A stretch of 64,000 bases of DNA from Gracilibacillus sp. YIM 98692 (GTDB lineage: Bacteria; Bacillota; Bacilli; Bacillales; Amphibacillaceae), in NCBI RefSeq assembly GCF_010993965.1, contig NZ_WIXM01000002.1, forward strand, positions 310,001-374,000. Reading direction: 5' to 3'. Under the pieces are notes generated by a model that did no database searches, was not told where the DNA came from, and saw only the letters and a list, made by a program, of their open reading frames with translations. Below are positions 17,646 through 25,695 of the stretch, in pieces. Position 1 is the first letter of the stretch, and every line of letters starts with the position of its first letter. The position numbers and the translations under genes are program-made.

Positions 17646-18203
17646 ATGACAAAGAAAAAGAATGATTGGGCAGATTGGATAAAAACGATCATTATAACAG
17701 CTCTGATTATTATCTTACTTCGTATGTTCATTGCTGTTCCTATTGTGGTTGAAGGGCCATCTATGTACCCGACATTAGCAGATAATGAGCGTTTAATAGT
17801 GGATAAATTAAGTTTGACTTTTAGTGATATAAAAAGGTTTGATATTGTTGTATTTCATGCAACAGCACAAAGAGATTATATTAAGAGAGTGATTGGTCTT
17901 CCTGGTGATCAAATTGAGTATATAGACGACCAATTATATGTAAATGGACAAGTAGTTAAAGAATCCTTTCTAGATCAAGCAAAACAAACTTTGGGTAGCA
18001 ATGAAACCTATACAACCAATTTCGATCTATCACATATACCAGGAAATCAGCAAGAGGTTCCAGATGGGCATGTCTTTGTGCTTGGTGATAACAGACCGAA
18101 TTCAACGGACAGCCGACATCTCGGGTTTATTCCAATGGACCAAATAGTTGGTGTTGCCAGATTTACATATTGGCCTATTGGAGAAATAGGGTTTGTTGAT
18201 TAG
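17646..18203 (+). CDS. lepB: type I signal peptidase
   Basis: A 185-residue membrane protease that removes signal peptides from secreted proteins. One N-terminal membrane segment (about residues 13-33, IIITALIIILLRMFIAV) anchors an extracytoplasmic domain. The catalytic Ser39 is in GPSMYPT and the general base Lys80 in YIKRVIGLPGD; the GDNRPNSTDSRHLGF box is present. The size and single anchor are typical of the Bacillus Sip type. It lies between rplS and rbgA, apparently in one unit with rbgA 21 bases downstream. Confidence 0.96.
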   Translation: MTKKKNDWADWIKTIIITALIIILLRMFIAVPIVVEGPSMYPTLADNERLIVDKLSLTFSDIKRFDIVVFHATAQRDYIKRVIGLPGDQIEYIDDQLYVNGQVVKESFLDQAKQTLGSNETYTTNFDLSHIPGNQQEVPDGHVFVLGDNRPNSTDSRHLGFIPMDQIVGVARFTYWPIGEIGFVD

Positions 18204-18224
18204 GGAAGAAAATGAGGTGTTAAA

Positions 18225-19079
18225 ATGACTATTCAGTGGTTTCCAGGACATATGGCAAAAGCACAACGTGAAGTTCAAGAAAAATTAAAATTAGTTGACT
18301 TTGTAATTGAATTAGTGGACGCACGTGCTCCTTTTTCATCACAAAATCCGTTGTTGCAATCTTTGCTTCAACAAAAATCTAAAATGATTGTGTTGATGAA
18401 AGAAGATTTAGCTGATGATAAGGTGACAAAACAATGGTTGTCCTTTTTTACAGAACAAGGGATGACAGCTATTTCAGTAAATGTAAATAATAGAAAAGAT
18501 ATGCAAAATGTCGTACAAACAGCTAAAGACGTAGCTCAAGAAAAAATGGAAAAGCTTAAAAGAAAAGGAATTCGTCCGAGGCCAGCTCGAGCAATGATTA
18601 TTGGAATTCCGAATGTTGGTAAATCCACCCTTATTAATCGTTTAGCGAATAAAAAAGTGGCAAAAACAGGCGATCGTCCTGGTGTAACGAAAAATCAGCA
18701 GTGGATTAAGGTAAAAAAAGAATTTGAATTGTTAGATACTCCAGGCATTTTATGGCCAAAGTTTGAGGATGAATTAGTCGGGTATCGCTTGGCGGCAATA
18801 GGGACTATTAAAGATCAGTTATTACCGATTGAAGATGTGGCTGCTTATATTATTCAATATTTACAGCAACATTATCCTGAGGTTTTAGAAGAGCGTTATG
18901 GAGTTACCGATGATAACAATGATATGCTGGCTATTTTTGAATGGATCGGAAATAAACGAGGTTGCCTTGAATCAGGTGGTAGAATTAATATGGAAAAAAC
19001 CTCGGATGTCATTATTCAAGATTTGCGCAGCGGTAAGCTAGGAAAAGTGACATTGGAAGATCCAAGTGAGATAGATTAA
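18225..19079 (+). CDS. rbgA: ribosome biogenesis GTPase RbgA (YlqF), atypical G4 motif
   Basis: A 284-residue circularly permuted GTPase needed for late 50S assembly. The start MTIQWFPGHMAKA and DARAPFSSQNP are canonical, as are P-loop GIPNVGKST (127-135), GDRPGVTKNQQW and DTPGILWPKFED. The G4 box, NKxD in relatives and normally placed before G1 in this family, reads MKED here (Met58-Lys59-Glu60-Asp61), so the guanine-contacting Asn is missing. The rest of the protein, including the C-terminal ANTAR-like helical domain, looks intact, so I still expect a functional protein. A terminator follows. Confidence 0.95.
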   Translation: MTIQWFPGHMAKAQREVQEKLKLVDFVIELVDARAPFSSQNPLLQSLLQQKSKMIVLMKEDLADDKVTKQWLSFFTEQGMTAISVNVNNRKDMQNVVQTAKDVAQEKMEKLKRKGIRPRPARAMIIGIPNVGKSTLINRLANKKVAKTGDRPGVTKNQQWIKVKKEFELLDTPGILWPKFEDELVGYRLAAIGTIKDQLLPIEDVAAYIIQYLQQHYPEVLEERYGVTDDNNDMLAIFEWIGNKRGCLESGGRINMEKTSDVIIQDLRSGKLGKVTLEDPSEID

Positions 19080-19114
19080 AGACATTCGTCATCATGAATG
19101 TCTTTATTTTTTCG
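19080..19114 (+). terminator. rho-independent terminator after rbgA
   Basis: AGACATTC and GAATGTCT form an 8-bp stem with an 8-base loop, followed by TTATTTTTT, directly after the rbgA stop. Confidence 0.85.
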
Positions 19115-19149
19115 AAAAATCACCGATATATTAGAAAAGAGGGGTCAAA

Positions 19150-19920
19150 GTGGATTATCATTGGACTATTCAACAATTGAAAGATTACATAAAAAATAGA
19201 AACTTGACGGAGAAAGAAATCGAAATATTACGAACAGATCAAAGAAAGGGTGCTCAGAAATTATATAAGCAGTATAAGCAACATCTAATTAAAGAACAAC
19301 AAGCAGTGGAAAAGTTTGAAGAAATGCAGAAATATGAAAATACTCAAAGAAGCCGTGGCAAGGCTTATATAGCTGGTGTTGATGAAGTAGGAAGAGGACC
19401 ACTAGCGGGGCCAGTAGTGGCTGCTGCTGTTATATTACCTCAAACCTTTTTATTAAAAGGCTTAGATGATTCAAAGAAATTGAATAAAAAAAAGCGTGAA
19501 TTATTTTATCAATATATTGTAGAGAATGCACATTGTTATAGTATCGGTGTTGTACCTCCCTATGAAATTGATGAAATGAATATATATCAAGCGACAAAAG
19601 CAGCCATGTATCAAGCCGTTGATAAACTATCGATCAAACCTGATCATGTTCTAATTGATGCAGTAGAATTAGATGATTTAGGGGTAAGCAGCAATGCTAT
19701 AGTAAAAGGTGATCAAAAGAGCATATCAATTGCTGCAGCCAGTATTGTGGCGAAAGTAGCTCGCGATCAAATGATGAGTGAACTACATCAAACATATCCA
19801 GTGTATGAATTTGATCAAAATAGCGGTTATGGAACTAAAAAACATTTGGAGGCACTAAAACAATATGGTGTTACTTCTCACCACCGGCGTAGTTTCTTGA
19901 AATCCGTTTTATCACGGTGA
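19150..19920 (+). CDS. rnhB: ribonuclease HII
   Basis: A 256-residue enzyme that removes ribonucleotides and RNA-DNA hybrids. An N-terminal extension of ~70 charged residues, usual in Bacilli, precedes the catalytic core: GVDEVGRGPLAGPVV with Asp78-Glu79, then LIDAVEL and AAASIVAKVARD. The start is GTG 19150 with AGAGGGG about 6 bases upstream. The last codons and the TGA fall inside the end of repeat copy 3, so the repeat defines this protein's C-terminus (LSR). Confidence 0.96.
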   Translation: MDYHWTIQQLKDYIKNRNLTEKEIEILRTDQRKGAQKLYKQYKQHLIKEQQAVEKFEEMQKYENTQRSRGKAYIAGVDEVGRGPLAGPVVAAAVILPQTFLLKGLDDSKKLNKKKRELFYQYIVENAHCYSIGVVPPYEIDEMNIYQATKAAMYQAVDKLSIKPDHVLIDAVELDDLGVSSNAIVKGDQKSISIAAASIVAKVARDQMMSELHQTYPVYEFDQNSGYGTKKHLEALKQYGVTSHHRRSFLKSVLSR

Positions 19921-20043
19921 ACAATCGTCCGTAAGCCCCCACTTCAAGACTTAGAATAATGAAAGAAGTATTAGTGGGGATACGGAAGTTTTGCTAACCA
20001 TTAGTGGGGATGGAGCCCCCACTGATGGAAGTCTCTCTTTATA
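19909..20043 (-). repeat. double-hairpin intergenic repeat, copy 3
   Basis: Inverse orientation relative to copy 1. It runs from TTATCACGGTGAACAATCG to CTCTCTTTATA and contains the hairpin AGTGGGGG/CCCCACT and the CCATTAGTGGGG/CCCCCACTGATGG hairpin (about 19998-20028). Its first 12 bases encode the last three residues and stop of rnhB. Its end abuts the ylqG ribosome site. On the minus strand it reads almost base for base like copy 1, but without a ~20-base segment around TCAGTGTGATAGCG. Confidence 0.85.
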
Positions 20044-20056
20044 AGGGGGTGGCCTT

Positions 20057-21871
20057 ATGGCCGACATACATCCGTTTATTCCAAAGCAGGCGGCAGCAAA
20101 TGCCAAAGGGGTACAATCGCCCCCTACCTTACAACAAGGTCAAATGCTGTCTGGTAAAGTACTAGAACTTTATCCTAATCAAACAGCAGCTATCCAGCTT
20201 GGCGGGGTTCAAGTAGTTGCTCAACTAGAAACTGCACTCTCATCCAAACAGAACTATATTTTTCAAGTGTTATCTGTCGGAAATGTAATACGGCTAAAGA
20301 AAATAAGTGAAGCACCAAGTCAGAACGGGCAGAAAATAAAACAGCTTTTGCAACAGTTAGGTGTTTCTTCTACTAATCAGTCGAAAGCTTTTTTTCAACA
20401 AATTGTAGAACAAAACATTCCTTTTTCTAAAGCTGACAGCCAGGAGATTGTTTCACTATTAGAACGATTTGGCGGGTCACAAAATCATCGAGAAATTATC
20501 TTATTAATGATGGCGAAACAGCTTCCGTTAAAAGAGGAGGTTTTTCAAAGTTTACAAGCTTTCCAGTCTAACCAGATTGGCCACCAAATGAAAGCATTGC
20601 AACAAATGATAGAACAACAAAGCAGACCAGGAAACTCAAGGCTGCTTTCTTCGATCGAAAATCGATTACATACCTTTACTTCAAGTCCATCAAATGCAAT
20701 ACATAAAGGGAATACACAAGCATTTCAATCATTTTTAATAGATAATAATCAATCTATTTATCAATTAATGCAAAAAATGAACATCATATCGAATCAAACA
20801 TCGCTGGCAAAATTTGAAGAGGCACTGTTGACATGGAGTCATCGAACTAGCAATAGTGATCAAATGCTTTCATTCTCACAAGTGAAAGCCCAGTTACAAG
20901 CAGCACTTCACTCTCAGATTCCGATGAATGCAAATGAACAGCAAGCATTTAAAACCATCATGCCGAAATTTTTACAAGCTTTAGGTGAACAGAGATTAGT
21001 TCATGATATCAAAGCTTCCTTACAAAATAGTTCTATTTTACAAAAGATGGGCTCCGCCTTAACCGATGATGAAGAGAATATGTTACACAGATGGGTAATG
21101 GATTCTAATACCTCTGACCGGGCAAATCGCTCAGCTTATGAACTGTTACATCGAACCTTGCACCACCAATTAACTTCATCTGAGATTACATTAGCTAGAG
21201 ATCTTTTATTTAGAATGAATGATATAGATTCATCCAGTCCGATGTCTATAAAGGAACACTTTTTAAACTTAACAAAACAATTTTTACAAGTGAGTGGGGT
21301 ACAAGACGAAACCCAGTTGAAGAGTCGGATGCCAGAAGGAGAACTTTCGCTAAAGCAGCTGCTAATGCTAGCAGGTCAACAAAGTGATGACCTGCTAGGA
21401 GAACGCATGTTAAAGTTAGTCCAAACTATTACAGGAATGCAATTGAACATGACAAACAGTGACGATGCTATTTCTCAATGGAATATTCAAATTCCTGCGG
21501 ATAAACTAGGGTTACCTAAAGATATACGCATGCAATTTGAAGGTAAACGGAGAGAAAGTGGAACAGAATTAGACCCAAACTATTGCCAGATTCTATTTCA
21601 CCTTGAATTAAATAAGTTAGGAGAAACGATGATAGCAGTTTCTATACAAAAGCGTGTGATTCAAATCACTGTTTATAATGATCAAGCACAAACTAAATCA
21701 TTATTACAAGGCTTTAAGCCCTTATTAAAGGAAAAGCTATCTGAATTAAATTATCAGTTATCAACTGTTACTTGGAAATCTTTAGATCAAAAGGAGACCT
21801 ATACGCAAACGCAACAAAAAAACAATTATAAAATGCCTGTTCCAAGAGAGGGGATTGATTTTCGGGTATGA
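20057..21871 (+). CDS. ylqG: YlqG, protein with FliK-like C-terminal domain
   Basis: A 604-residue protein in the position of B. subtilis ylqG. Residues 1-80 form a beta-rich domain (GQMLSGKVLELYPNQTAAIQLGG). The middle ~350 residues are Gln/Ser-rich, helical and low in complexity. The C-terminal ~90 residues (LELNKLGETMIAVSIQKRVIQITVY, then QTKSLLQGFKPLLKEKLSEL) have the pattern of the FliK hook-length control C-terminal domain. There is no signal peptide. AAGGGGGTGG precedes ATG 20057. Its stop overlaps the ylqH start (ATGA), so the two are coupled. Function is unknown; the FliK resemblance is my inference. Confidence 0.8.
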   Translation: MADIHPFIPKQAAANAKGVQSPPTLQQGQMLSGKVLELYPNQTAAIQLGGVQVVAQLETALSSKQNYIFQVLSVGNVIRLKKISEAPSQNGQKIKQLLQQLGVSSTNQSKAFFQQIVEQNIPFSKADSQEIVSLLERFGGSQNHREIILLMMAKQLPLKEEVFQSLQAFQSNQIGHQMKALQQMIEQQSRPGNSRLLSSIENRLHTFTSSPSNAIHKGNTQAFQSFLIDNNQSIYQLMQKMNIISNQTSLAKFEEALLTWSHRTSNSDQMLSFSQVKAQLQAALHSQIPMNANEQQAFKTIMPKFLQALGEQRLVHDIKASLQNSSILQKMGSALTDDEENMLHRWVMDSNTSDRANRSAYELLHRTLHHQLTSSEITLARDLLFRMNDIDSSSPMSIKEHFLNLTKQFLQVSGVQDETQLKSRMPEGELSLKQLLMLAGQQSDDLLGERMLKLVQTITGMQLNMTNSDDAISQWNIQIPADKLGLPKDIRMQFEGKRRESGTELDPNYCQILFHLELNKLGETMIAVSIQKRVIQITVYNDQAQTKSLLQGFKPLLKEKLSELNYQLSTVTWKSLDQKETYTQTQQKNNYKMPVPREGIDFRV

Positions 21872-22152
21872 CAGAAAAAGATGGTTATCAGAAGAAAGCA
21901 GCTGCTCTTACCTATGATCCAAACCAGGTAGAAGCACCTAAATTAACAGCTAAAGGAAGAGGGTATGTTGCAGAAAGTATTATAGAAAAGGCAAAGGAGA
22001 ACGAAATACCCATTCAATCAGATCCTACCCTTGTCCAATTACTATCGGAATTGAACATCAATGAAACGATTCCAGAAGAGCTTTATCAGGTGGTAGCAGA
22101 AGTATTTGCCTATATCTATCAAATTGACAAAAGTATCGATCAATCCAAATAG
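21868..22152 (+). CDS. ylqH: YlqH, FlhB C-terminal-domain homologue
   Basis: A 94-residue protein that aligns with the cytoplasmic export-switch part of FlhB downstream of the NPTH autocleavage site: AAALTYDPNQVEAPKLTAKGRGYVAE corresponds to FlhB AIAISYDENKADAPYVVAKG, and it ends EVFAYIYQIDK like FlhB EILAYVYRVEK. It has no membrane part and no NPTH, so it resembles a free FlhB-CC fragment. The coupled upstream gene has a FliK-like domain, the natural partner of FlhB-C. A full FlhB is encoded at 47224-48300. Confidence 0.88.
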   Translation: MTEKDGYQKKAAALTYDPNQVEAPKLTAKGRGYVAESIIEKAKENEIPIQSDPTLVQLLSELNINETIPEELYQVVAEVFAYIYQIDKSIDQSK

Positions 22153-22160
22153 TTCTATTA

Positions 22161-22297
22161 TATAAAGAGAGGCTAACTATCAGTGGGGACCACCCACTGA
22201 TGGTTAGCGAAACTTATCAGGGCGCTAGTGTCGTTCTCCCCACTTATCCTTCATTAAATATTAGAGGGTATCTTACGGACTATTGTTCTCCGTGAAA
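22161..22297 (+). repeat. double-hairpin intergenic repeat, copy 4
   Basis: Same orientation as copy 1. It begins TATAAAGAGAGGCTAAC and ends TCTCCGTGAAAA. The first hairpin is extended (CTAAC.ATCAGTGGG pairs with CCCACTGAT.GTTAG). The second half is more diverged from the other copies (TTAGAGGGTATCTTACGGAC). With copy 3 in the opposite orientation it brackets ylqG-ylqH. Because no other terminator is visible, its first hairpin may end the ylqGH transcript. Confidence 0.75.
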
Positions 22298-22326
22298 AAA
22301 AACGTCGAAATATTCATAGTATTTTG

Positions 22327-22356
22327 TAGACAATTGACGTTGGTTTTTTATACAAT
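22327..22356 (+). promoter_or_regulatory. candidate promoter of sucCD
   Basis: TAGACA (22327-22332) with TACAAT (22351-22356) at 18 bases, upstream of the sucC ribosome site. The spacer is one base longer than optimal, and overlapping alternatives exist (TATACA at 22349). Confidence 0.4.
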
Positions 22357-22391
22357 GAGAATGCAGTGATTAATTGATGGGAGGATGAAAG

Positions 22392-23552
22392 ATGAATATT
22401 CACGAGTATCAAGGCAAAGAGATTTTGCGTAAATACGGTGTGGCTGTTCCAAATGGAAAAGTAGCTTACTCTGTAGATGAAGCAGTGGAGGCTGCAGAGG
22501 AATTAGGCACAGATGTATCGGTAGTAAAAGCACAGATTCATGCTGGGGGAAGAGGAAAAGCAGGCGGCGTGAAGGTTGCAAAAAATATCGATGAAGTCCG
22601 TACATATGCAGATGAAATTTTAGGAAAAACCCTTGTTACACATCAAACAGGTCCAGAGGGTAAAGAAGTAAAGCGTTTACTGATCGAGGAAGGCTGTGAC
22701 ATAAAGAAAGAATATTATATTGGCCTTGTCCTAGACCGAGCGACTTCAAAAGTAACGATGATGGCATCTGAAGAGGGCGGCACAGAAATTGAGGAAGTAG
22801 CTGCTAAAACACCTGAGAAAATTTTTAAAGAGGTTATTGATCCTGTTACAGGTCTATTACCATATCAAGCTAGAAGACTAGCATTTAATATTAATATTCC
22901 TAACGAATACTTATCCAAAGCGGTTAAATTTATGATTGGATTATATCAAGTTTTTATTGAAAAAGATTGTTCCATTGCAGAAATTAACCCGCTAGTTACA
23001 ACAGGAGATGGAGATGTTTTAGCATTAGATGCTAAATTAAACTTCGATGATAACGCTCTATTCCGTCAAAAAGATGTAGTGGATTTCCGTGATTTAGATG
23101 AAGAAGATGAAAAGGAAATTGAAGCATCGAAATTTGATTTGAGCTACGTTGCACTAGATGGAAATATCGGTTGTATGGTAAACGGTGCAGGTTTAGCCAT
23201 GTCTACAATGGATATTATTAAACATTATGATGGAGAACCGGCTAACTTTTTAGATGTAGGCGGCGGTGCCACTGCAGAAAAAGTTACAGCTGCATTTAAA
23301 ATTATTCTGTCTGATGAAAACGTTAAAGGTATTTTTGTAAACATTTTCGGTGGCATTATGAAGTGTGATGTAATCGCAGAAGGTGTCGTTCAAGCGACGA
23401 AAGAAGTAGGCTTGGAAATCCCGCTAGTGGTACGTTTAGAAGGTACCAATGTGGATGATGGAAAGGAAATTCTTGCTAATTCTGGTCTCGATATTACGCC
23501 TGCTGAATCTATGGCAGATGGCGCTGAGAAGATCGTATCATTAGTAAAATAA
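22392..23552 (+). CDS. sucC: succinyl-CoA synthetase beta subunit
   Basis: A 386-residue subunit of the TCA-cycle enzyme that makes ATP or GTP from succinyl-CoA. The N-terminal ATP-grasp domain opens [17 protein letters not shown] and has [16 protein letters not shown]. Residues ~240 onward form the CoA-ligase domain with [20 protein letters not shown] and [10 protein letters not shown]. Length matches the family. GGGAGGATG precedes the ATG. sucD follows after 57 bases with its own strong ribosome site, and the two make one transcript. Confidence 0.98.
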   Translation: MNIHEYQGKEILRKYGVAVPNGKVAYSVDEAVEAAEELGTDVSVVKAQIHAGGRGKAGGVKVAKNIDEVRTYADEILGKTLVTHQTGPEGKEVKRLLIEEGCDIKKEYYIGLVLDRATSKVTMMASEEGGTEIEEVAAKTPEKIFKEVIDPVTGLLPYQARRLAFNINIPNEYLSKAVKFMIGLYQVFIEKDCSIAEINPLVTTGDGDVLALDAKLNFDDNALFRQKDVVDFRDLDEEDEKEIEASKFDLSYVALDGNIGCMVNGAGLAMSTMDIIKHYDGEPANFLDVGGGATAEKVTAAFKIILSDENVKGIFVNIFGGIMKCDVIAEGVVQATKEVGLEIPLVVRLEGTNVDDGKEILANSGLDITPAESMADGAEKIVSLVK

Positions 23553-23609
23553 AACTTACTCGATTTTTGAAGTTCGTTTGATCTTGAAGGATGAAGGAGG
23601 ATCTTATAT

Positions 23610-24512
23610 ATGAGTGTATTTATTGATAAAAATACAAAAGTGCTTGTGCAGGGAATCACAGGTTCAACAGCACTTTTCCATACAAAACAAATGTTAGATT
23701 ATGGCACTAAAATTGTTGGTGGTGTAACGCCGAAAAAAGGTGGAACAGAAGTAGAAGGTGTACCTGTATTTAATACGGTAGAAGAAGCTGTTAATCAAAC
23801 TGGAGCAAATGCCTCTGTTATTTATGTACCAGCTCCATTCGCTGCTGATGCTATTATTGAAGCAGTAGATGCTGAGTTAGATCTAGTTATTTGTATTACA
23901 GAGCATATTCCGGTAATGGACATGGTGAAAGTGAAACGTTATATGGAAGGCAAGAAAACAAGATTAGTAGGTCCAAATTGCCCTGGTGTGATCACACCTG
24001 AAGAATGTAAGATTGGTATTATGCCAGGCTATATTCATAAGAAAGGCCATATTGGTGTTGTTTCTCGTTCCGGTACTCTTACTTATGAAGCAGTTCATCA
24101 ATTATCGGAAAATGGGTTTGGCCAATCTACCGCTGTAGGAATCGGTGGTGACCCTGTTAATGGAACAGATTTTATTGATACGTTACAAGCATTTAACGAA
24201 GACCCAGAAACGGAAGCTGTCATGATGATTGGTGAAATCGGAGGTACTGCTGAGGAAGAAGCAGCTGAGTGGGTAAAAGCTAATATGACAAAACCAGTTG
24301 TCGGTTTCATTGGCGGTGCTACAGCGCCTCCAGGAAAACGTATGGGACATGCAGGTGCCATTATTTCAGGTGGAAAAGGTACTGCAGATGAAAAAATTAA
24401 AACAATGAATAATTGTGGCATTGAAGTAGCAGAAACTCCATCTGTAATGGGTGAAACATTAATTAACGTCCTAAAAAACAAAGGATTATACGAAAAGTGT
24501 AAAACACATTAA
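23610..24512 (+). CDS. sucD: succinyl-CoA synthetase alpha subunit
   Basis: A 300-residue subunit carrying the CoA site and the phosphohistidine. The N-terminal Rossmann segment [16 protein letters not shown] binds Co[11 protein letters not shown] and [10 protein letters not shown] follow. The catalytic His lies in [19 protein letters not shown] near residue 247. GAAGGAGG precedes ATG 23610. A long perfect hairpin ends the sucCD transcript. Confidence 0.98.
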   Translation: MSVFIDKNTKVLVQGITGSTALFHTKQMLDYGTKIVGGVTPKKGGTEVEGVPVFNTVEEAVNQTGANASVIYVPAPFAADAIIEAVDAELDLVICITEHIPVMDMVKVKRYMEGKKTRLVGPNCPGVITPEECKIGIMPGYIHKKGHIGVVSRSGTLTYEAVHQLSENGFGQSTAVGIGGDPVNGTDFIDTLQAFNEDPETEAVMMIGEIGGTAEEEAAEWVKANMTKPVVGFIGGATAPPGKRMGHAGAIISGGKGTADEKIKTMNNCGIEVAETPSVMGETLINVLKNKGLYEKCKTH

Positions 24513-24520
24513 CTATAGTA

Positions 24521-24562
24521 GGAAAATAAGCTGAGAAAATTCAGCTTATTTTCCGTGTTTTC
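24521..24562 (+). terminator. rho-independent terminator after sucD
   Basis: A perfect 14-bp stem, GGAAAATAAGCTGA with TCAGCTTATTTTCC, around GAAAAT and followed by GTGTTTTC. It is the longest uninterrupted terminator stem in the window. Confidence 0.88.
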
Positions 24563-24622
24563 ATAGAGGGGTGGCTAAAAGGTTTCCTCTCTATTATGAT
24601 GTAATAAAAAGGTTGTGATAGG

Positions 24623-25531
24623 ATGGTAAATAAAAAATGGCGGTTCATTCATCTATATCGGGCATCTGGTGGATCACGTCATTTGATTCATAAAGTATTG
24701 AAATTGGACCCACACTTAACATACTTATATAAATGGTCATTTGTCGAATGGCAGAAAAATTTTTCATTGTCAGAGCACCAGGTGAATCGAATCGTTCAAG
24801 CCTTGAAAAGCCGGCCTCTTATAAAGCAAATCATGTCAGACAGTAAATGTTATAACATTTTAACAATCTTTGACTCTAACTATCCCGTTCAACTTCGTTT
24901 TATTCCAGACCCTCCACTTGTATTATATACAAAAGGAAATCTTTCACTATTAGAACACTGTCCTAGTATAAGTGTGATTGGCACAAGATATCCTTCCACT
25001 CATGCAAGATCAGTCATGCATCGACTTTTAACTCCCTTATTGAAAAAAAAGTGGCTAATCGTCAGTGGTATGGCCTTAGGAATTGATGGTTATGCCCATG
25101 AGATGTCATTACATCATGGAAGCTCTACGATTGCTGTTTTAGGCAGCGGATTTCATTATATCTATCCCAAGCAGCATCAAGAATTGTTTCAAGAAATATC
25201 CCGGTATCACCTTGTCGTAACGGAATACCCTCCTAATACCCCGCCGAAGAAGTTTCATTTTCCTGAAAGAAATCGAATTATAAGTGGTTTAAGCTTTGCA
25301 ACATTAGTTGTGGAAGCGAAAGAAAAAAGCGGATCGCTTATTACAGTAGATCAAGCACTTGAACAAGGGCGTGAAGTAATGGCTGTACCTGGGAGCATTC
25401 TCCAATCAACAAGCAATGGTTGTAATCGATTAATCCAAGATGGGGCTAAGCTTGTTCAATCTGATCAAGATATTAAAGAGGAATGGTTGTTATCCGGTGC
25501 GAATTGGCGGCAAATAATATGCAAATCTTAA
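24623..25531 (+). CDS. dprA: DNA processing protein DprA (Smf)
   Basis: A 302-residue protein that loads RecA on incoming single-stranded DNA during transformation. A helical N-terminal region (~80 residues) precedes the Rossmann-like DprA fold with SVIGTRYPSTHAR, SGMALGIDGYAH, VLGSGFHYIYPKQH and FPERNRIISGLS, then EKSGSLITVDQALEQGREVMAVPG. The C-terminal winged-helix domain found in some homologues is absent, as in other Bacilli. TTGTGATAGG precedes the ATG. It stands alone between terminator and topA promoter. Confidence 0.95.
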   Translation: MVNKKWRFIHLYRASGGSRHLIHKVLKLDPHLTYLYKWSFVEWQKNFSLSEHQVNRIVQALKSRPLIKQIMSDSKCYNILTIFDSNYPVQLRFIPDPPLVLYTKGNLSLLEHCPSISVIGTRYPSTHARSVMHRLLTPLLKKKWLIVSGMALGIDGYAHEMSLHHGSSTIAVLGSGFHYIYPKQHQELFQEISRYHLVVTEYPPNTPPKKFHFPERNRIISGLSFATLVVEAKEKSGSLITVDQALEQGREVMAVPGSILQSTSNGCNRLIQDGAKLVQSDQDIKEEWLLSGANWRQIICKS

Positions 25532-25572
25532 AGAAATTTTCAAAATTTTTGCTTAGATTTTTATTGGTTTGT

Positions 25573-25601
25573 TTGACAAACGACAACAAAGTATTTAATA
25601 A
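25573..25601 (+). promoter_or_regulatory. candidate promoter of topA
   Basis: A perfect -35 TTGACA (25573-25578) with TAATAA (25596-25601) at 17 bases. The -10 is poor, but the very A/T-rich downstream region offers alternatives (TACAAT at 25657). Confidence 0.45.
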
Positions 25602-25695
25602 TAGGGAAGATTTATCATATGTATAATAATTGTTAATATACTATAAAAATATTAGATACAATATAGAAATTCGCCTCTTGGGAGGGTACATTTGC

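Noticed and set aside
24098-24481. A 127-codon minus-strand frame opposite sucD
   Set aside because: It shadows the highly conserved sucD C-terminus and is rich in Pro/Ser, typical of antisense translation.
25535-25549. A CodY-box-like sequence (AATTTTCAAAATTTT) upstream of topA
   Set aside because: It has three mismatches to the CodY consensus in very A/T-rich DNA, so chance occurrence is likely; topA is not a known target.
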